Notes: generated by a model from the letters alone, not told the origin. 64,000 bases of DNA from Streptomyces sp. S.PNR 29 (GCF_030386795.1 NZ_JANUQM010000007.1:62001-126000), one strand, 5' to 3'. Positions 43,515 through 52,346 are shown, numbered from the stretch's first letter. Numbers and translations are program-made.

Positions 43515-44194
43515 TGAGCCGCCTGCCGGATCACATACCCGAAGCCGCGCACGGTCTGGATCAGCTCGGGCTCGTCGAGCTTGCGGCGCAGCCGGCTGAC
43601 GACCAGCTCGACGACGTTGGAGCGGCCGCCGAAGCCGTACTCCCACACGTGGTCCAGGATCTGCGCCTTGGTGAGCACGGTCGGCGACTTGCGCATCAGG
43701 TAGCGCAGCACCTCGTACTCGGTCGGGGTGAGGTTCAGCAGCCGCTCGCCGCGCCGCACCTCACGCGTGTCCTCGTCCATCGTCAGGTCCGCCACCCGCA
43801 GCACCGACCGCTGGAAGCCGGGGCCGGCGCTGCGCCGCAGCACCGTGCGCAGCCGGGCCATGAGCTCCTCCACCGCGAAGGGCTTGACCAGGTAGTCGTC
43901 ACCGCCCCGGGTCAGTCCCGCCACCCGATCGGCGACCCCGTCGCGCGCGGTGAGGAAGACCACGGGCACCATGGTTCCGGAGCGCCGCAGCCGGTCGAGC
44001 ACGCCGAAGCCGTCGATGTCCGGGAGCATCAGGTCCAGCACCACGATGTCCGGGTCGAACTCGCCGGCCAGCCGCAGCGCCTCCTCGCCGGAGTTCGCGG
44101 TGACCGCCTCCCAGCCCTCGTAGCGGGCGACCGTGGCGACCAGGTCGGCGATCGGCGGGTCGTCGTCCACCACGAGGAGTCGTACTTTTTCCAC
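43511..44194 (-). CDS. OmpR-family response regulator
   Basis: 227 residues: receiver domain with acidic pocket DDD, phosphoacceptor Asp in VVLDLMLPDID and Lys in YLVKPF, then OmpR winged helix (LTPTEYEVLRYLM, SNVVELVVSRLRRKL, TVRGFGYV). GTG 44194 gives the family start (MEKVRLLVVDDD); GTG 44224 would add ten residues. Operon with the kinase; the 150-bp gap to the divergent oxidoreductase gene suggests control of it. Confidence 0.93.
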   Translation of the reverse strand: MEKVRLLVVDDDPPIADLVATVARYEGWEAVTANSGEEALRLAGEFDPDIVVLDLMLPDIDGFGVLDRLRRSGTMVPVVFLTARDGVADRVAGLTRGGDDYLVKPFAVEELMARLRTVLRRSAGPGFQRSVLRVADLTMDEDTREVRRGERLLNLTPTEYEVLRYLMRKSPTVLTKAQILDHVWEYGFGGRSNVVELVVSRLRRKLDEPELIQTVRGFGYVIRQAAQ

Positions 44195-44346
44195 CCGCTC
44201 ATAGTGCGGCACGCGGCTCCCCACTCCACCCGGGGCCGCCCCCCGCGGCCGGATCGATAAGTACTTGAAAGTTGGCCGACAGGATAACGACAGCCGCCGC
44301 CAGCGAAGCTTCGACCGACCCTGACCCGATCAAGGAGCTGCTGTCC

Positions 44347-45684
44347 GTGACGACCGTCCAATCACCCCCCGCGCCCGCCACGGCGATACGGCCCCGGGTG
44401 GTGGCCCGCACGGGCCTGTACGCCGTACTGGCCGCGAACGCGGCCGTGGTGACCTACTTCTTCGCGCGGGCGGGGTTCGCCTCGAACGCCCTGATCGTGC
44501 TGGGCCGGCTCGCCGGACTCTACGGCGCTCTGCTCATGGCCTTCCAGCTGCTGCTGGTGGCCCGGCTGCCGTGGTTCGACCGCCGCATCGGCATGGACCG
44601 GCTGACGTCCTGGCACCGCTGGGTCGGCTTCGGTGTGCTGTGGGCCCTGCTCGCGCACGCCGTGTTCATCACCTTCGGTTACGCCCAGGCCTCCTCCATG
44701 GACCCGGTGAACCAGCTGGTCGACCTCGCCGAGACCACCGAGGGCGTCCTGCGCGCGGTCGTCGCGCTGGCGATCATCCTCGTGGTCGGTGCCGTATCCG
44801 CCCGCTACGCCCGGCGCCGCCTGGCGTACGAGACGTGGCACTTCATCCATCTGTACGCCTACGTCGCCGTGATTCTGGCCTTCACCCACCAGGTCGCGGT
44901 CGGGACGACCTTCGCCTCGTCGTCCGCGGCCAAGGCGTACTGGAACGCGCTGTGGGGCGTGTCCCTCGCCTCCGTCTTCGTGGGCCGGCTCGTCCTTCCG
45001 CTGTGGCGGAACCTGCGGCACCGGCTCCGTGTCTCGGCGGTCGTCCCGGAGAACGACAACGTCGTCTCGATCTACGTCACGGGCCGCGACCTCGACCGGT
45101 TGCCCGCACGGGCCGGCCAGTTCTTCCTGTGGCGGTTCCTGACCCGCGACCGCTGGTGGCAGGCCAACCCGTTCTCCCTGTCGATGGCGCCCGACGGCAC
45201 CCAGCTCCGGCTCACCGCCAAGACCGCCGGTGACGGCACCGCCGCCCTGCGGCACCTCAAGGCCGGCACGCGCGTGTTCGCCGAGGGTCCCTACGGCGCC
45301 TTCACCGCCCTGCACCGCACCCGCCCGGACGCCCTGCTCATCGCGGGCGGCGTCGGGGTCACCCCGATCCGGGCACTGCTGGAGGAGCTGCACGGCCACG
45401 CCGTGGTCCTCTACCGTGTGGCCACCGACCGCGACGCCGTCCTCTACGACGAGCTGCGGGAGCTGGCGATCGCCAAGGGCGCGGAACTGCACCTGGTGAG
45501 CGGGCCGCCCGTCCCCGACAAGCTGGCGCCCAGCGAGCTGGCACGATGGGTGCCCGACATCGCCGACCGGGACGTCTTCCTGTGCGGTCCGCCGCCGATG
45601 ATGAACGCGGTGCTGGGCAGTCTGCGGGAGCTGAACGTGCCCAGGCCGCAGATCCACTTCGAGCGTTTCAGCCTGGCGGGATGA
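44347..45684 (+). CDS. Ferric reductase-like membrane oxidoreductase (heme, FAD/NAD domains)
   Basis: 445 residues: six hydrophobic helices (about 20-235) with paired His residues in WHRWVGFGVLWALLAHAV and YETWHFIHLYAYVAVILAFTHQV, matching bis-heme ferric reductases; then FAD-binding (FFLWRFLTRDRWWQANPFSLS) and NAD-binding domains (LLIAGGVGVTPIRALLEEL, VFLCGPPPMMNAV). It carries electrons from cytosolic NAD(P)H across the membrane. GTG 44347 follows AAGGAG at 9 nt. Forms an operon with FMN-binding and ApbE genes. Confidence 0.9.
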   Translation: MTTVQSPPAPATAIRPRVVARTGLYAVLAANAAVVTYFFARAGFASNALIVLGRLAGLYGALLMAFQLLLVARLPWFDRRIGMDRLTSWHRWVGFGVLWALLAHAVFITFGYAQASSMDPVNQLVDLAETTEGVLRAVVALAIILVVGAVSARYARRRLAYETWHFIHLYAYVAVILAFTHQVAVGTTFASSSAAKAYWNALWGVSLASVFVGRLVLPLWRNLRHRLRVSAVVPENDNVVSIYVTGRDLDRLPARAGQFFLWRFLTRDRWWQANPFSLSMAPDGTQLRLTAKTAGDGTAALRHLKAGTRVFAEGPYGAFTALHRTRPDALLIAGGVGVTPIRALLEELHGHAVVLYRVATDRDAVLYDELRELAIAKGAELHLVSGPPVPDKLAPSELARWVPDIADRDVFLCGPPPMMNAVLGSLRELNVPRPQIHFERFSLAG

Positions 45685-45694
45685 GGTGAGCACC

Positions 45695-46132
45695 GTGAAA
45701 CGAGCACTGCCTGTCCTGGTCCTGTCGATCGCGGGCCTGATCCCGGTCTGGCGCTACACACCGTCGACGGACACGACGACGTCGACGACCGGGGCCGCCG
45801 AGTCCGCCTCGACGCCGTCCGCGTCGTCCTCGTCGTCCTCGTCGTCCTCGTCGTCCTCGTCGGGCACATCGGGCCGGGTCGTCGCCGGCACCACCGTCGA
45901 CACCGAGAAGGGCCCCGTCCAGGTCGAGGTGACCTTCGACGGCGACAAGATCACCGCCGTACGGATGCTCCAGCAGCCGAACCACCCGCAGACCGAGGCC
46001 GCCGTGCCGAAGCTGATCCAGGAGACGCTGCGGGCGCAGAGCGCCGACATCGACACCGTGTCCGGCGCGACGATCACCAGCGACGGCTACCGGGAATCGC
46101 TGCAGGCCGCGCTCGACGCGAAGGGCTCCTGA
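45695..46132 (+). CDS. FMN-binding domain protein (covalent FMN carrier)
   Basis: 145 residues: N-terminal KR then one membrane helix (ALPVLVLSIAGLIPVW), a Thr/Ser linker with 13 consecutive Ser, and an FMN-binding domain carrying the flavinylation motif SGATITS, whose Thr receives FMN by phosphoester linkage from ApbE. The positive N-terminus predicts the FMN domain outside. GTG 45695 follows GAGGTGA; GTG 45686 is an alternative. Likely accepts electrons from the oxidoreductase upstream. Confidence 0.9.
   Translation: MKRALPVLVLSIAGLIPVWRYTPSTDTTTSTTGAAESASTPSASSSSSSSSSSSSSGTSGRVVAGTTVDTEKGPVQVEVTFDGDKITAVRMLQQPNHPQTEAAVPKLIQETLRAQSADIDTVSGATITSDGYRESLQAALDAKGS
45824..45862 (+). repeat. Serine-codon microsatellite
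   Basis: Tandem TCGTCCTCG units over 39 bp, encoding 13 Ser in the linker of the FMN-binding protein. The unit is a multiple of three, so slippage would change linker length without frameshift. Confidence 0.85.
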
Positions 46133-46133
46133 G

Positions 46134-46862
46134 GTGCGGCGCGTCGAGCACGTGATGGGGTTCCCGGTCTCGCTGCGGGTGGACGACGAGGACGTGCCCG
46201 AGGAGGCCGCGGACGCGGTGTTCGCCTGGCTGCGCAAGGTCGACGCGCGGTTCAGCCCCTTCAAGCCCGGCAGTGAGGTGTCCCGGTTCGACCGCGGGGA
46301 GGTGACCGACCCCAGCGCCGAGCTGCGGGAGGTCCTCGGCCTGTGCGAGGAGTACCGGGTAGCGACGGGCGGCGCGTTCGACGTGCGGCTGCCGGGGCGG
46401 GGGCTGGACCCGTGCGCGGTCGTGAAGGGCTGGTCGGTGCAGCGGGCGGCGGAGCTGCTGACGGCGGCCGGGGCCCGGCGGTTCTGCCTGAACGCCGGTG
46501 GTGACGTGGTCGCCGTCGGCGGGCCCTGGCGCGTGGGCGTACGGCACCCCGACCACGCCGACCGGCTGTGCACCGTGCTGGAGGTCACCGACGGGGCGGT
46601 CGCCACCTCCGCGCGCTACGAGCGCGGCGACCACATCATCGACGGACGCACCGGGCGCCCCTCGACCGGGCTGCTCAGCATGACGGTCGTGGCCGCGTCC
46701 CTGACCGTGGCGGACGCGGTCGCCACCGCCGCGTTCGCACTGGGCGCCGAGGGCATCGAGTGGGCCGCCGCGCGCGAGGGGTGCGAGGTGTTCGCCGTGG
46801 ACGCCGGGCGACGGGTCTTCCGCACCCCGGGCCTTCCGGTGGCGGGGGCGGTGGCGACGTAG
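46134..46862 (+). CDS. apbE: ApbE-type flavin transferase, no signal peptide
   Basis: 242 residues with ApbE landmarks: FSPFKPGSEVSRFDRGE, the GGAFDVRLPGRGLDPCAVVKGWSVQRAAELL segment, LNAGGDVV and the metal/FAD motif GDHIIDGRTGRPSTGLLSMTVVAASLTVADAVATAAFALG (cited as HIIDGRTGRPSTG and ADAVATAAFALG). It transfers FMN from FAD to Thr of the upstream protein. Unlike most ApbE proteins it has no lipoprotein or signal sequence. GTG 46134, 1 bp after the upstream stop, AAGGG upstream. Confidence 0.9.
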   Translation: MRRVEHVMGFPVSLRVDDEDVPEEAADAVFAWLRKVDARFSPFKPGSEVSRFDRGEVTDPSAELREVLGLCEEYRVATGGAFDVRLPGRGLDPCAVVKGWSVQRAAELLTAAGARRFCLNAGGDVVAVGGPWRVGVRHPDHADRLCTVLEVTDGAVATSARYERGDHIIDGRTGRPSTGLLSMTVVAASLTVADAVATAAFALGAEGIEWAAAREGCEVFAVDAGRRVFRTPGLPVAGAVAT

Positions 46863-46930
46863 CGCCCTTCCCGCGAGGTGGCTCGTCTACGCTTGCACGG
46901 CGGCACGGCGGGAGACCTAGGGGGAGAACG

Positions 46931-47206
46931 ATGGCCGAGGACCGGGACGGCGTGGTCGTGTACTGGCGGCCCCTGTGCGCGTTCTGCATGAAGCTGCGGT
47001 TCCGGCTGCTCTTCACTCGGCTGCGGTACACCAAGGTGAACATCTGGCGGGACCCGGAGGCGGCGTTCGTCCGCTCGGTCGCGGACGGGAACGAGACCGT
47101 GCCGACCGTGACCGTGGCCGGCCGGGCGATGGTGAACCCGTCGAAGAAGCAGCTGATGGAAGCGGTCGCCACCCACGCACCGCACCTGCTCTCCCGCACC
47201 GGCTGA
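46931..47206 (+). CDS. Glutaredoxin/mycoredoxin-like protein
   Basis: 91 residues, thioredoxin fold with active site C-A-F-C (VVVYWRPLCAFCMKL), cis-Pro in ETVPTVTV and GRAMVNPSKKQL. In actinobacteria such small glutaredoxins act with mycothiol. ATG 46931 follows GGGGGAGA. Lies 68 bp after apbE and may be in the same redox operon. Confidence 0.9.
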   Translation: MAEDRDGVVVYWRPLCAFCMKLRFRLLFTRLRYTKVNIWRDPEAAFVRSVADGNETVPTVTVAGRAMVNPSKKQLMEAVATHAPHLLSRTG

Positions 47207-47391
47207 GATCACGCACGACCCACGCCCCCTGCCCCGCCGGGTTGGGTCACGGCCGGGAGCCGCGCGGCCGGCCCGACTGGTCCCCGTCCCGGCCGGACAG
47301 CCGGCGGTCGCCTGACGCTTCAGCAGCGGTCCGGCAGGGACTCCAGGAAGTCGGCCGAGGTGACAAGAGGGGCGAGGGCGGGGGCCAGACC

Positions 47392-50300
47392 TCACGGCAG
47401 CGGCTGCTGGGTCCAGATCACCTTGCCGTCGGGTGTGTACCGGGTCCCCCAGCGATCGGTGAGCTGGGCGACGAGGAACAGGCCACGGCCGCCCTCGTCC
47501 AGGGTGCGGGCGCGGCGCAGGCGCGGGGAGGTGCTGCTGCCGTCGCACACTTCGCAGATCAGGGCGCGGTCGCGGAGCAGTCGTAGCTCGACCGGTCCGG
47601 TGGCGTGCCGGATGGCGTTGGTGACCAGTTCGCTGACGACCAGTTCGGTGGTGAAGGCCAGCTCGTCCAGGCCCCAGTCGGCCAGCTGCTCGGTGACCGC
47701 CGCACGCGCGCGGGAGACGACCGCCGGATCGCTGGGCAGGTCCCACTGGGCGACCCGGTCGGACCCCAGCGCGTGGGTACGGGCGACGAGCAGGGCCACG
47801 TCGTCGCTCGGCCGGTTCGGCAGCAGCGCGTCGAGGAGTGCCTCGCAGCTCTCCTCCGGCGACCGGCCGGGGCAGGCCAGGACGGCGCGCAACCGGTCCA
47901 GGCCGGAGTCCATGTCCCGGTGCCGGTCCTCGATCAGACCGTCGGTGTACAGCACCAGCTGGCTGCCCTCGGCCAGCTCCAGCTCCACCGTTTCGAAGGG
48001 CATCCCGCCGAGTCCGAGCGGCGGCCCGGAGGGCAGGTCGACGAACTCCACCGTTCCGTCGGGTGCGACGACCGCGGGGAAGGGGTGCCCGGCGCGGGTG
48101 AGGGTGCAGCGCCGGGACACCGGGTCGTAGACGGCGTAGAGGCAGGTGGCTCCGACGATGCCGGAGTCCGGGCTGTTCTCCGCCGCCCAGCCCTCGCCCC
48201 GGTCGAGCCGTCCGACCAGGTCGTCGAGGTGGGTGAGCAGGTCCTCCGGGGGGAGGTCGAGGGAGCAGAAGTTGTGGACGGCGGTGCGCAGCCGGCCCAT
48301 GGTGGCGGCGGCGTGCAGACCGTGGCCGACGACATCGCCGACGACCAGCGCCACCCGGGCGCCGGACAGCGGGATCACGTCGAACCAGTCGCCGCCCACC
48401 CCGGCCTGCGCGGGCAGGTAGCGGTAGGCGACCTCGACGGCGCTCTGCTCGGGGCGGCCCCGGGGCAGCAGACTGCGCTGCAGGGCGAGGGCGGTGTTGT
48501 GCTCGCGCGTGTAGCGGCGGGCGTTGTCGATGCAGATCGCGGCGCGGCCGACCAGTTCCTGGGCCAGGGCCAGGTCGTCGTCCTCGAAGGGGGCGGGCTT
48601 CTCGGAGCGGTAGAAGCTCACCACGCCGAGGGTCGTGCCGCGGGCCCGCAGCGGCACCGTGATCAAGGAGTGGACGCCGGCCGCGAGCACCCGCCCGCAC
48701 TGGTCGGGATCCTGGGCGATCCAGCCGCGCGCCTCGGCCAGCACGGGTTCGAGCACGCACTGCTTGCTCTCCAGGCTGCGGCCCTGCGGGGCGGACGGGG
48801 TGTACCGGACCGTCTCGCCGGCCCGCTGCAGATGGGACTCCTCGTGTACGGCGCCCAGCGCGACCCGGCGCAGCGGGGTGTCGGCGGCCTGCGGCTCGGG
48901 CTCCTCACCGTGCAGCACGGCATGGGGCAGGTCCACGGCGGCGAAGTCGGCGAACCGGGGGACGGTCACCTCCGCCAGTTCCTCCGCGGTACGGGTGACG
49001 TCCAGGGTGGTACCGATCCGCACGCCGGCGTCGTGCAACAGCTCCAGCCGCCTGCGGGCCATGACGGCGAGCCTGCCGACGCCGGGCTCGCCGACGAGCA
49101 GCAGCCTGCTCTCGGCGCCGCCGGCTGCCCAGGGTTCCGGACCGATGGGCTCGGGCTCCGCGGCCGACGGCACCGGAACGACGGTGCGCATGGCGGCGGG
49201 GTGCGGGGCGGTCGCGGGCGGGGCGGTCCCCGGCTCGGACGGAGCGGACATCGTCCTGGCGGCTTCCGGAGCGGACGGGGCCGTCTCGGACTCGGCAGCC
49301 CCCGGCACGGGCGAAGCGGACGTCGGCTCAACTGCCCCCGTCACGGGCCGAATTGTCACCGGCCGTCGGGTCAGCGGTGCGGACGGAACCGTCACCGACC
49401 GGCCGGCCGTCGGCCCGGTCGCCGTCGTCGGCCCGGTCTGCGTGACCGGCACGGCCGGTCCGGCCTGTTGCAGGCGCGGGCCGCCGAGGACCCGGGCCTC
49501 GACGGCCACGCCTGTCTCACCCGCCGCTCCCGTGACCGGGCGGCGCAGCAGAAGCGCCGTCCGGCCCCCGGGCAGGGCGACCTCGTCGAGGGTCAGGTGC
49601 GGGGAGGCGATGAGTTCCTCGGCCTTCTCCCGCAGTACCGCCAGCTCGATCCGCCCGAGGTCGCCGCCGTTCGGGCCGGTCCCGTGGCCCGGGCGCCCGG
49701 GCTGCGGAGGCGAGCCGGCCGCGTCACCGCCGGAGCGCCGGTACGCGACGAGCAGCGCCCGTTCCCGTGCGGTCGCCTGCTCCAGCATCCGTGCCTCGAT
49801 GTCGCGGGCGGCCCGGCGGACCAGCCGCAGCATCGCGGGGTCGCCATCGCCGCGCAGGCAGGTGAGGTCCAGGACGGCCTCGATGCGCCCGCTCAGCGGA
49901 TCGCGGACGGGCGCGCCCGCGCAGGCGAACGGCTGCAGGCAGTCGGCGAAGTGCTCACGGCCGGCGACGTAGACGGGGCCGCGCTCGGCCAGCGCGGTGC
50001 CGACGCCGTTGGTGCCCACGGCCTGCTCGGAAGCGTCGAATCCGGGGGCGAACCGTACCTCGTCGAGGCGTGCGCGCAGCTGTCGGTCACCGCCCAGCCG
50101 CCGGACCATGCGGCCTTGGGCATCGCAGAGCACGACCGTCATGCTCAGCTCGGCGAGCGAGGCGGTGAGGTCCTCCAGAACGGGGTCGGCCGCGCGCAGG
50201 AACCGGTCGTCCAGCGCCAGGTCGGAGGTGTACGGCACCTCGACGCGGTGCGGTTCGAGCCCTGCGTACCGGCACCGCTTCCAGGAGTCGAGCACCGGCC

Positions 50301-50406
50301 CTCGGAGCTCCGGGCCGACAGGAGCCCCGGCCAGAAAACGTTCGTGGGCATCGACGAGACCGCCGATGCCGTCCCAGGAGACGGACAACGGGATCACTTC
50401 CCTCAC
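47392..50406 (-). CDS. Multidomain GAF/SpoIIE phosphatase with HATPase domain
   Basis: 1004 residues. 1-210: region like the N-terminus of AcoR-type activators with a GAF domain (VLDSWKRCRYAGL, ASEQAVGTNGVGTALAERGPVYVAGREHF). 270-330: ANTAR-like or linker part; 330-420: Thr/Pro/Ala-rich low-complexity linker. About 440-630: second GAF (GVRIGTTLDVTRTAEELAEVTVPRF). 640-850: SpoIIE PP2C (AYRYLPAQAGVGGDWFDVIPL, VALVVGDVVGHGLHAAATMG, LVLYTDGLIEDR). 870-1004: HATPase anti-sigma kinase-like (ELVTNAIRHATGPVELRLL). Combines phosphatase and kinase functions of anti-sigma switching. GTG 50406; no partner gene adjacent. The 185 bp to the glutaredoxin gene hold only weak GC hairpins. Confidence 0.9.
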   Translation of the reverse strand: MREVIPLSVSWDGIGGLVDAHERFLAGAPVGPELRGPVLDSWKRCRYAGLEPHRVEVPYTSDLALDDRFLRAADPVLEDLTASLAELSMTVVLCDAQGRMVRRLGGDRQLRARLDEVRFAPGFDASEQAVGTNGVGTALAERGPVYVAGREHFADCLQPFACAGAPVRDPLSGRIEAVLDLTCLRGDGDPAMLRLVRRAARDIEARMLEQATARERALLVAYRRSGGDAAGSPPQPGRPGHGTGPNGGDLGRIELAVLREKAEELIASPHLTLDEVALPGGRTALLLRRPVTGAAGETGVAVEARVLGGPRLQQAGPAVPVTQTGPTTATGPTAGRSVTVPSAPLTRRPVTIRPVTGAVEPTSASPVPGAAESETAPSAPEAARTMSAPSEPGTAPPATAPHPAAMRTVVPVPSAAEPEPIGPEPWAAGGAESRLLLVGEPGVGRLAVMARRRLELLHDAGVRIGTTLDVTRTAEELAEVTVPRFADFAAVDLPHAVLHGEEPEPQAADTPLRRVALGAVHEESHLQRAGETVRYTPSAPQGRSLESKQCVLEPVLAEARGWIAQDPDQCGRVLAAGVHSLITVPLRARGTTLGVVSFYRSEKPAPFEDDDLALAQELVGRAAICIDNARRYTREHNTALALQRSLLPRGRPEQSAVEVAYRYLPAQAGVGGDWFDVIPLSGARVALVVGDVVGHGLHAAATMGRLRTAVHNFCSLDLPPEDLLTHLDDLVGRLDRGEGWAAENSPDSGIVGATCLYAVYDPVSRRCTLTRAGHPFPAVVAPDGTVEFVDLPSGPPLGLGGMPFETVELELAEGSQLVLYTDGLIEDRHRDMDSGLDRLRAVLACPGRSPEESCEALLDALLPNRPSDDVALLVARTHALGSDRVAQWDLPSDPAVVSRARAAVTEQLADWGLDELAFTTELVVSELVTNAIRHATGPVELRLLRDRALICEVCDGSSTSPRLRRARTLDEGGRGLFLVAQLTDRWGTRYTPDGKVIWTQQPLP

Positions 50407-50533
50407 CCGGAGGCGGCCCGGTCGCGAGCCGCCGTTCGACTCGCCGATCGAGGGGGGCCTCCAAGCGACCCACCCTAATCCTTGTGACGCACATCACAAA
50501 ATGGACAGGATCGCCGCCCCGGTCACATGACAG

Positions 50534-51298
50534 TCAGGAGGCGGTCCGCCGGATCCGTCCGGCATACCGCTTCTCCAGCTCCAGGTTGCTCTCGAACCCG
50601 CCGGGCACATTGGCCGAGACGTACACGGGCGGCCGTTCGCCGGAGGCGAGGAGCTGCGCGGCGGCTTCGGCGACCGTCATCTGCGCCAGCATCACACCGG
50701 TGAGCGTGGACAGGGCGCACACGGAGCCGCCGCCGGGGAGTTGGAGCAGGGCGTCACCGCGCGGCGCCGCGTTGTCGAGGACGACGTCGGCCAGGTCGGC
50801 GAGCTTCTTGCCGCTGGGATGACCGGCCGGCACGGCACGGGTGTGGGTGAGCGAGGTGATGGCCAGGATGCGGTGGCCGTGCGCCTTGGCGTGCAGGGCC
50901 ATCTCCACGATCACGTTGTTGACGCCGGAGTTGGAGATGACGACGAAGAGGTCCTGGGGGCGCGGTGCGGCGAGTTCGTAGATCCGCTCGGCGACACCGG
51001 GCTTGCGCTCCAGCAGCGGGTCGTCGAGGACGGCGGGGGAATCACCGCCGTACAGGACGAGATCGGCGATGCTGAGGCGGTTGGTGGGCACCAAACCCCC
51101 GGCTCGGCCCGCGAGTTCGAGGACGATCGCCTGGGAGTGCCCGGTGCCGAAGGCCTGGACGACACCGTCCGACCGCACACAGTCGGCGATCAGCTCGGCG
51201 GCACGCGCCACCTCGTCGCGGCCGGACTCGGTGACGTGACGCAGGACGGACAGGCTCTCGTGCGCGAACTCCTGGGCGCTCACAGACTCGACGGACAC
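50534..51298 (-). CDS. SIS-domain sugar phosphate-binding protein
   Basis: 254 residues: one SIS domain (VQAFGTGHSQAIVLELAGRAGGLVPTNRL, DLFVVISNSGVNNVIVEMALHAKAHGHRILAITS, cited as FGTGHSQAIVLELAGRAGG and VISNSGVNNVIVEMAL) of the UPF0309 type that binds or isomerises amino-sugar phosphates. GTG 51298 is preferred because GGGGAG lies 6 nt upstream; the frame extends to GTG 51328 inside the operator. Divergent from the RpiR repressor; together with the kinase at 63064 suggests amino-sugar metabolism. Confidence 0.88.
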   Translation of the reverse strand: MSVESVSAQEFAHESLSVLRHVTESGRDEVARAAELIADCVRSDGVVQAFGTGHSQAIVLELAGRAGGLVPTNRLSIADLVLYGGDSPAVLDDPLLERKPGVAERIYELAAPRPQDLFVVISNSGVNNVIVEMALHAKAHGHRILAITSLTHTRAVPAGHPSGKKLADLADVVLDNAAPRGDALLQLPGGGSVCALSTLTGVMLAQMTVAEAAAQLLASGERPPVYVSANVPGGFESNLELEKRYAGRIRRTAS

Positions 51299-51312
51299 GC
51301 GGCACTCCCCAC

Positions 51313-51327
51313 TGGTGGATTGAACCA
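51313..51327. promoter_or_regulatory. Operator copy 1 (TGGTGGATTGAACCA)
   Basis: Between the SIS and rpiR genes. Shares TGGT...TTGAACCA with sites at 52347 and 57434. Flanks extend the dyad to GGTGG/CCACC. Confidence 0.7.
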
Positions 51328-51343
51328 CCTCACACGTCTATTC

Positions 51344-51362
51344 TGTGAATCACTCAATCACA
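51344..51362. promoter_or_regulatory. Second inverted repeat in the SIS/rpiR region
   Basis: TGTGA-N9-TCACA, perfect 5-bp arms; outwardly Crp-like but the spacer is 9 rather than 6. Confidence 0.4.
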
Positions 51363-51404
51363 TGACGGTCCTGGTATTCAATCTGTGGACGTAACGGTGG
51401 CTGG

Positions 51405-51417
51405 TACCTTCTTTGCA
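51405..51417 (+). promoter_or_regulatory. -10 box predicting leaderless rpiR mRNA
   Basis: TACCTT (51405-51410) ends 6 nt before the ATG; there is no Shine-Dalgarno sequence. The -35 region is weak. Confidence 0.4.
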
Positions 51418-52301
51418 TGCCCCCGACAGACGTCACCGCTCTGATCCGCACCGAGCTGCCCCGGCTGGCCGGTTCCCTGCGCAAGGTCGGCGAGCTGATC
51501 CTGGAGGATCCGGCCGCCGTCACCCACTGCTCGGCCGCCGAACTGGGCCGCCGCACCGGGACCTCGCAGGCGACGGTGACCCGATTCTGCCGGGCCATAG
51601 GGCTCGACTCCTACCAGCACCTGCTGATCGAGCTGGCCCAGGAACGCGGCCGCGGCGAGGTCTCCGACTGGGGCACCGCCGAGATCGGCCCGGACATCTC
51701 CCCCGACGACAGCCTGGAGCGGGTCGTACAGGTCGTCGGCACCGCCGATCTGCGCGCGGTGCAGCAGACCATCGACCGGATAGACCTCGACGCGATCGAG
51801 CGCGCCGCCCAGGCCATGGCCCGGGCCCGCCGTATCGACGTCTACGGCGTCGGCGGCAGCGGAGCCGTGGCGCAGGAGACCGAGACCAGGCTGTTCCGGA
51901 TCGGCTGCGCGGTGCGCGGCTGGACCGAGGTGCACGCCGCGGCCACCTCGGCCGCCCTGCTCACCCCGGCGGACGTCGCCATCGGCATCTCGCACTCCGG
52001 GGCCACCCGCGAGACCATCGAACCCTTCGAGCTGGCCAAGCAGCGCGGAGCCACCACCATCGCGCTCACCGCCGACCCGCGCTCCCCGCTCGCCAAGGCC
52101 GCGGACATCCGGCTGATCTCCTCCACCTCCGAGACCAGCTTCCCCACCGGCATCATCGGCGCCCGGCACTCCGTCCTGGTCCTCATCGACTGCCTCTACG
52201 TCCGGGTCGCCCAGCTGTCCTACCAGCGTGCGAGCGCCTCGCTGGCGCTGACCGACCACATCGCCAGGCAGCACGCGGTGAAGTCCCGCCGCAGCCGGTG
52301 A
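51417..52301 (+). CDS. RpiR/MurR-family transcriptional regulator with SIS domain
   Basis: 294 residues: N-terminal HTH_6 domain (1-80, HCSAAELGRRTGTSQATVTRFCRAIGL) and SIS sugar-phosphate sensing domain (130-260, IDVYGVGGSGAVAQETETRLFRIG, VAIGISHSGATRETIEPFELA). RpiR proteins repress amino-sugar and sugar catabolic genes and respond to sugar phosphates. Divergent from the SIS gene and directly upstream of the GH38 gene, so it is the best candidate for binding the 15-bp motif found at three promoters of this locus. Confidence 0.93.
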   Translation: MPPTDVTALIRTELPRLAGSLRKVGELILEDPAAVTHCSAAELGRRTGTSQATVTRFCRAIGLDSYQHLLIELAQERGRGEVSDWGTAEIGPDISPDDSLERVVQVVGTADLRAVQQTIDRIDLDAIERAAQAMARARRIDVYGVGGSGAVAQETETRLFRIGCAVRGWTEVHAAATSAALLTPADVAIGISHSGATRETIEPFELAKQRGATTIALTADPRSPLAKAADIRLISSTSETSFPTGIIGARHSVLVLIDCLYVRVAQLSYQRASASLALTDHIARQHAVKSRRSR

Positions 52302-52346
52302 GCACGGCCGGGATTGCATGGATGAACCACCAGCGATACATGAAGA

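Noticed and set aside
45824..45862. CRISPR-like short repeat array
   Set aside because: Units are contiguous serine codons without spacers.
47207..47391. Small gene or terminator between glutaredoxin and SpoIIE genes
   Set aside because: Only imperfect GC-rich inverted repeats; no convincing start, coding bias or U-tract.
47605..50478. 957-codon open frame antisense to the SpoIIE gene
   Set aside because: Mirror of a long real gene in a GC-rich genome; no motifs, Val/Gly/Asp-rich shadow composition.
51344..51362. Crp binding site
   Set aside because: TGTGA and TCACA arms are separated by 9 bp, not the 6 bp required for a Crp dimer; kept only as a generic inverted repeat.
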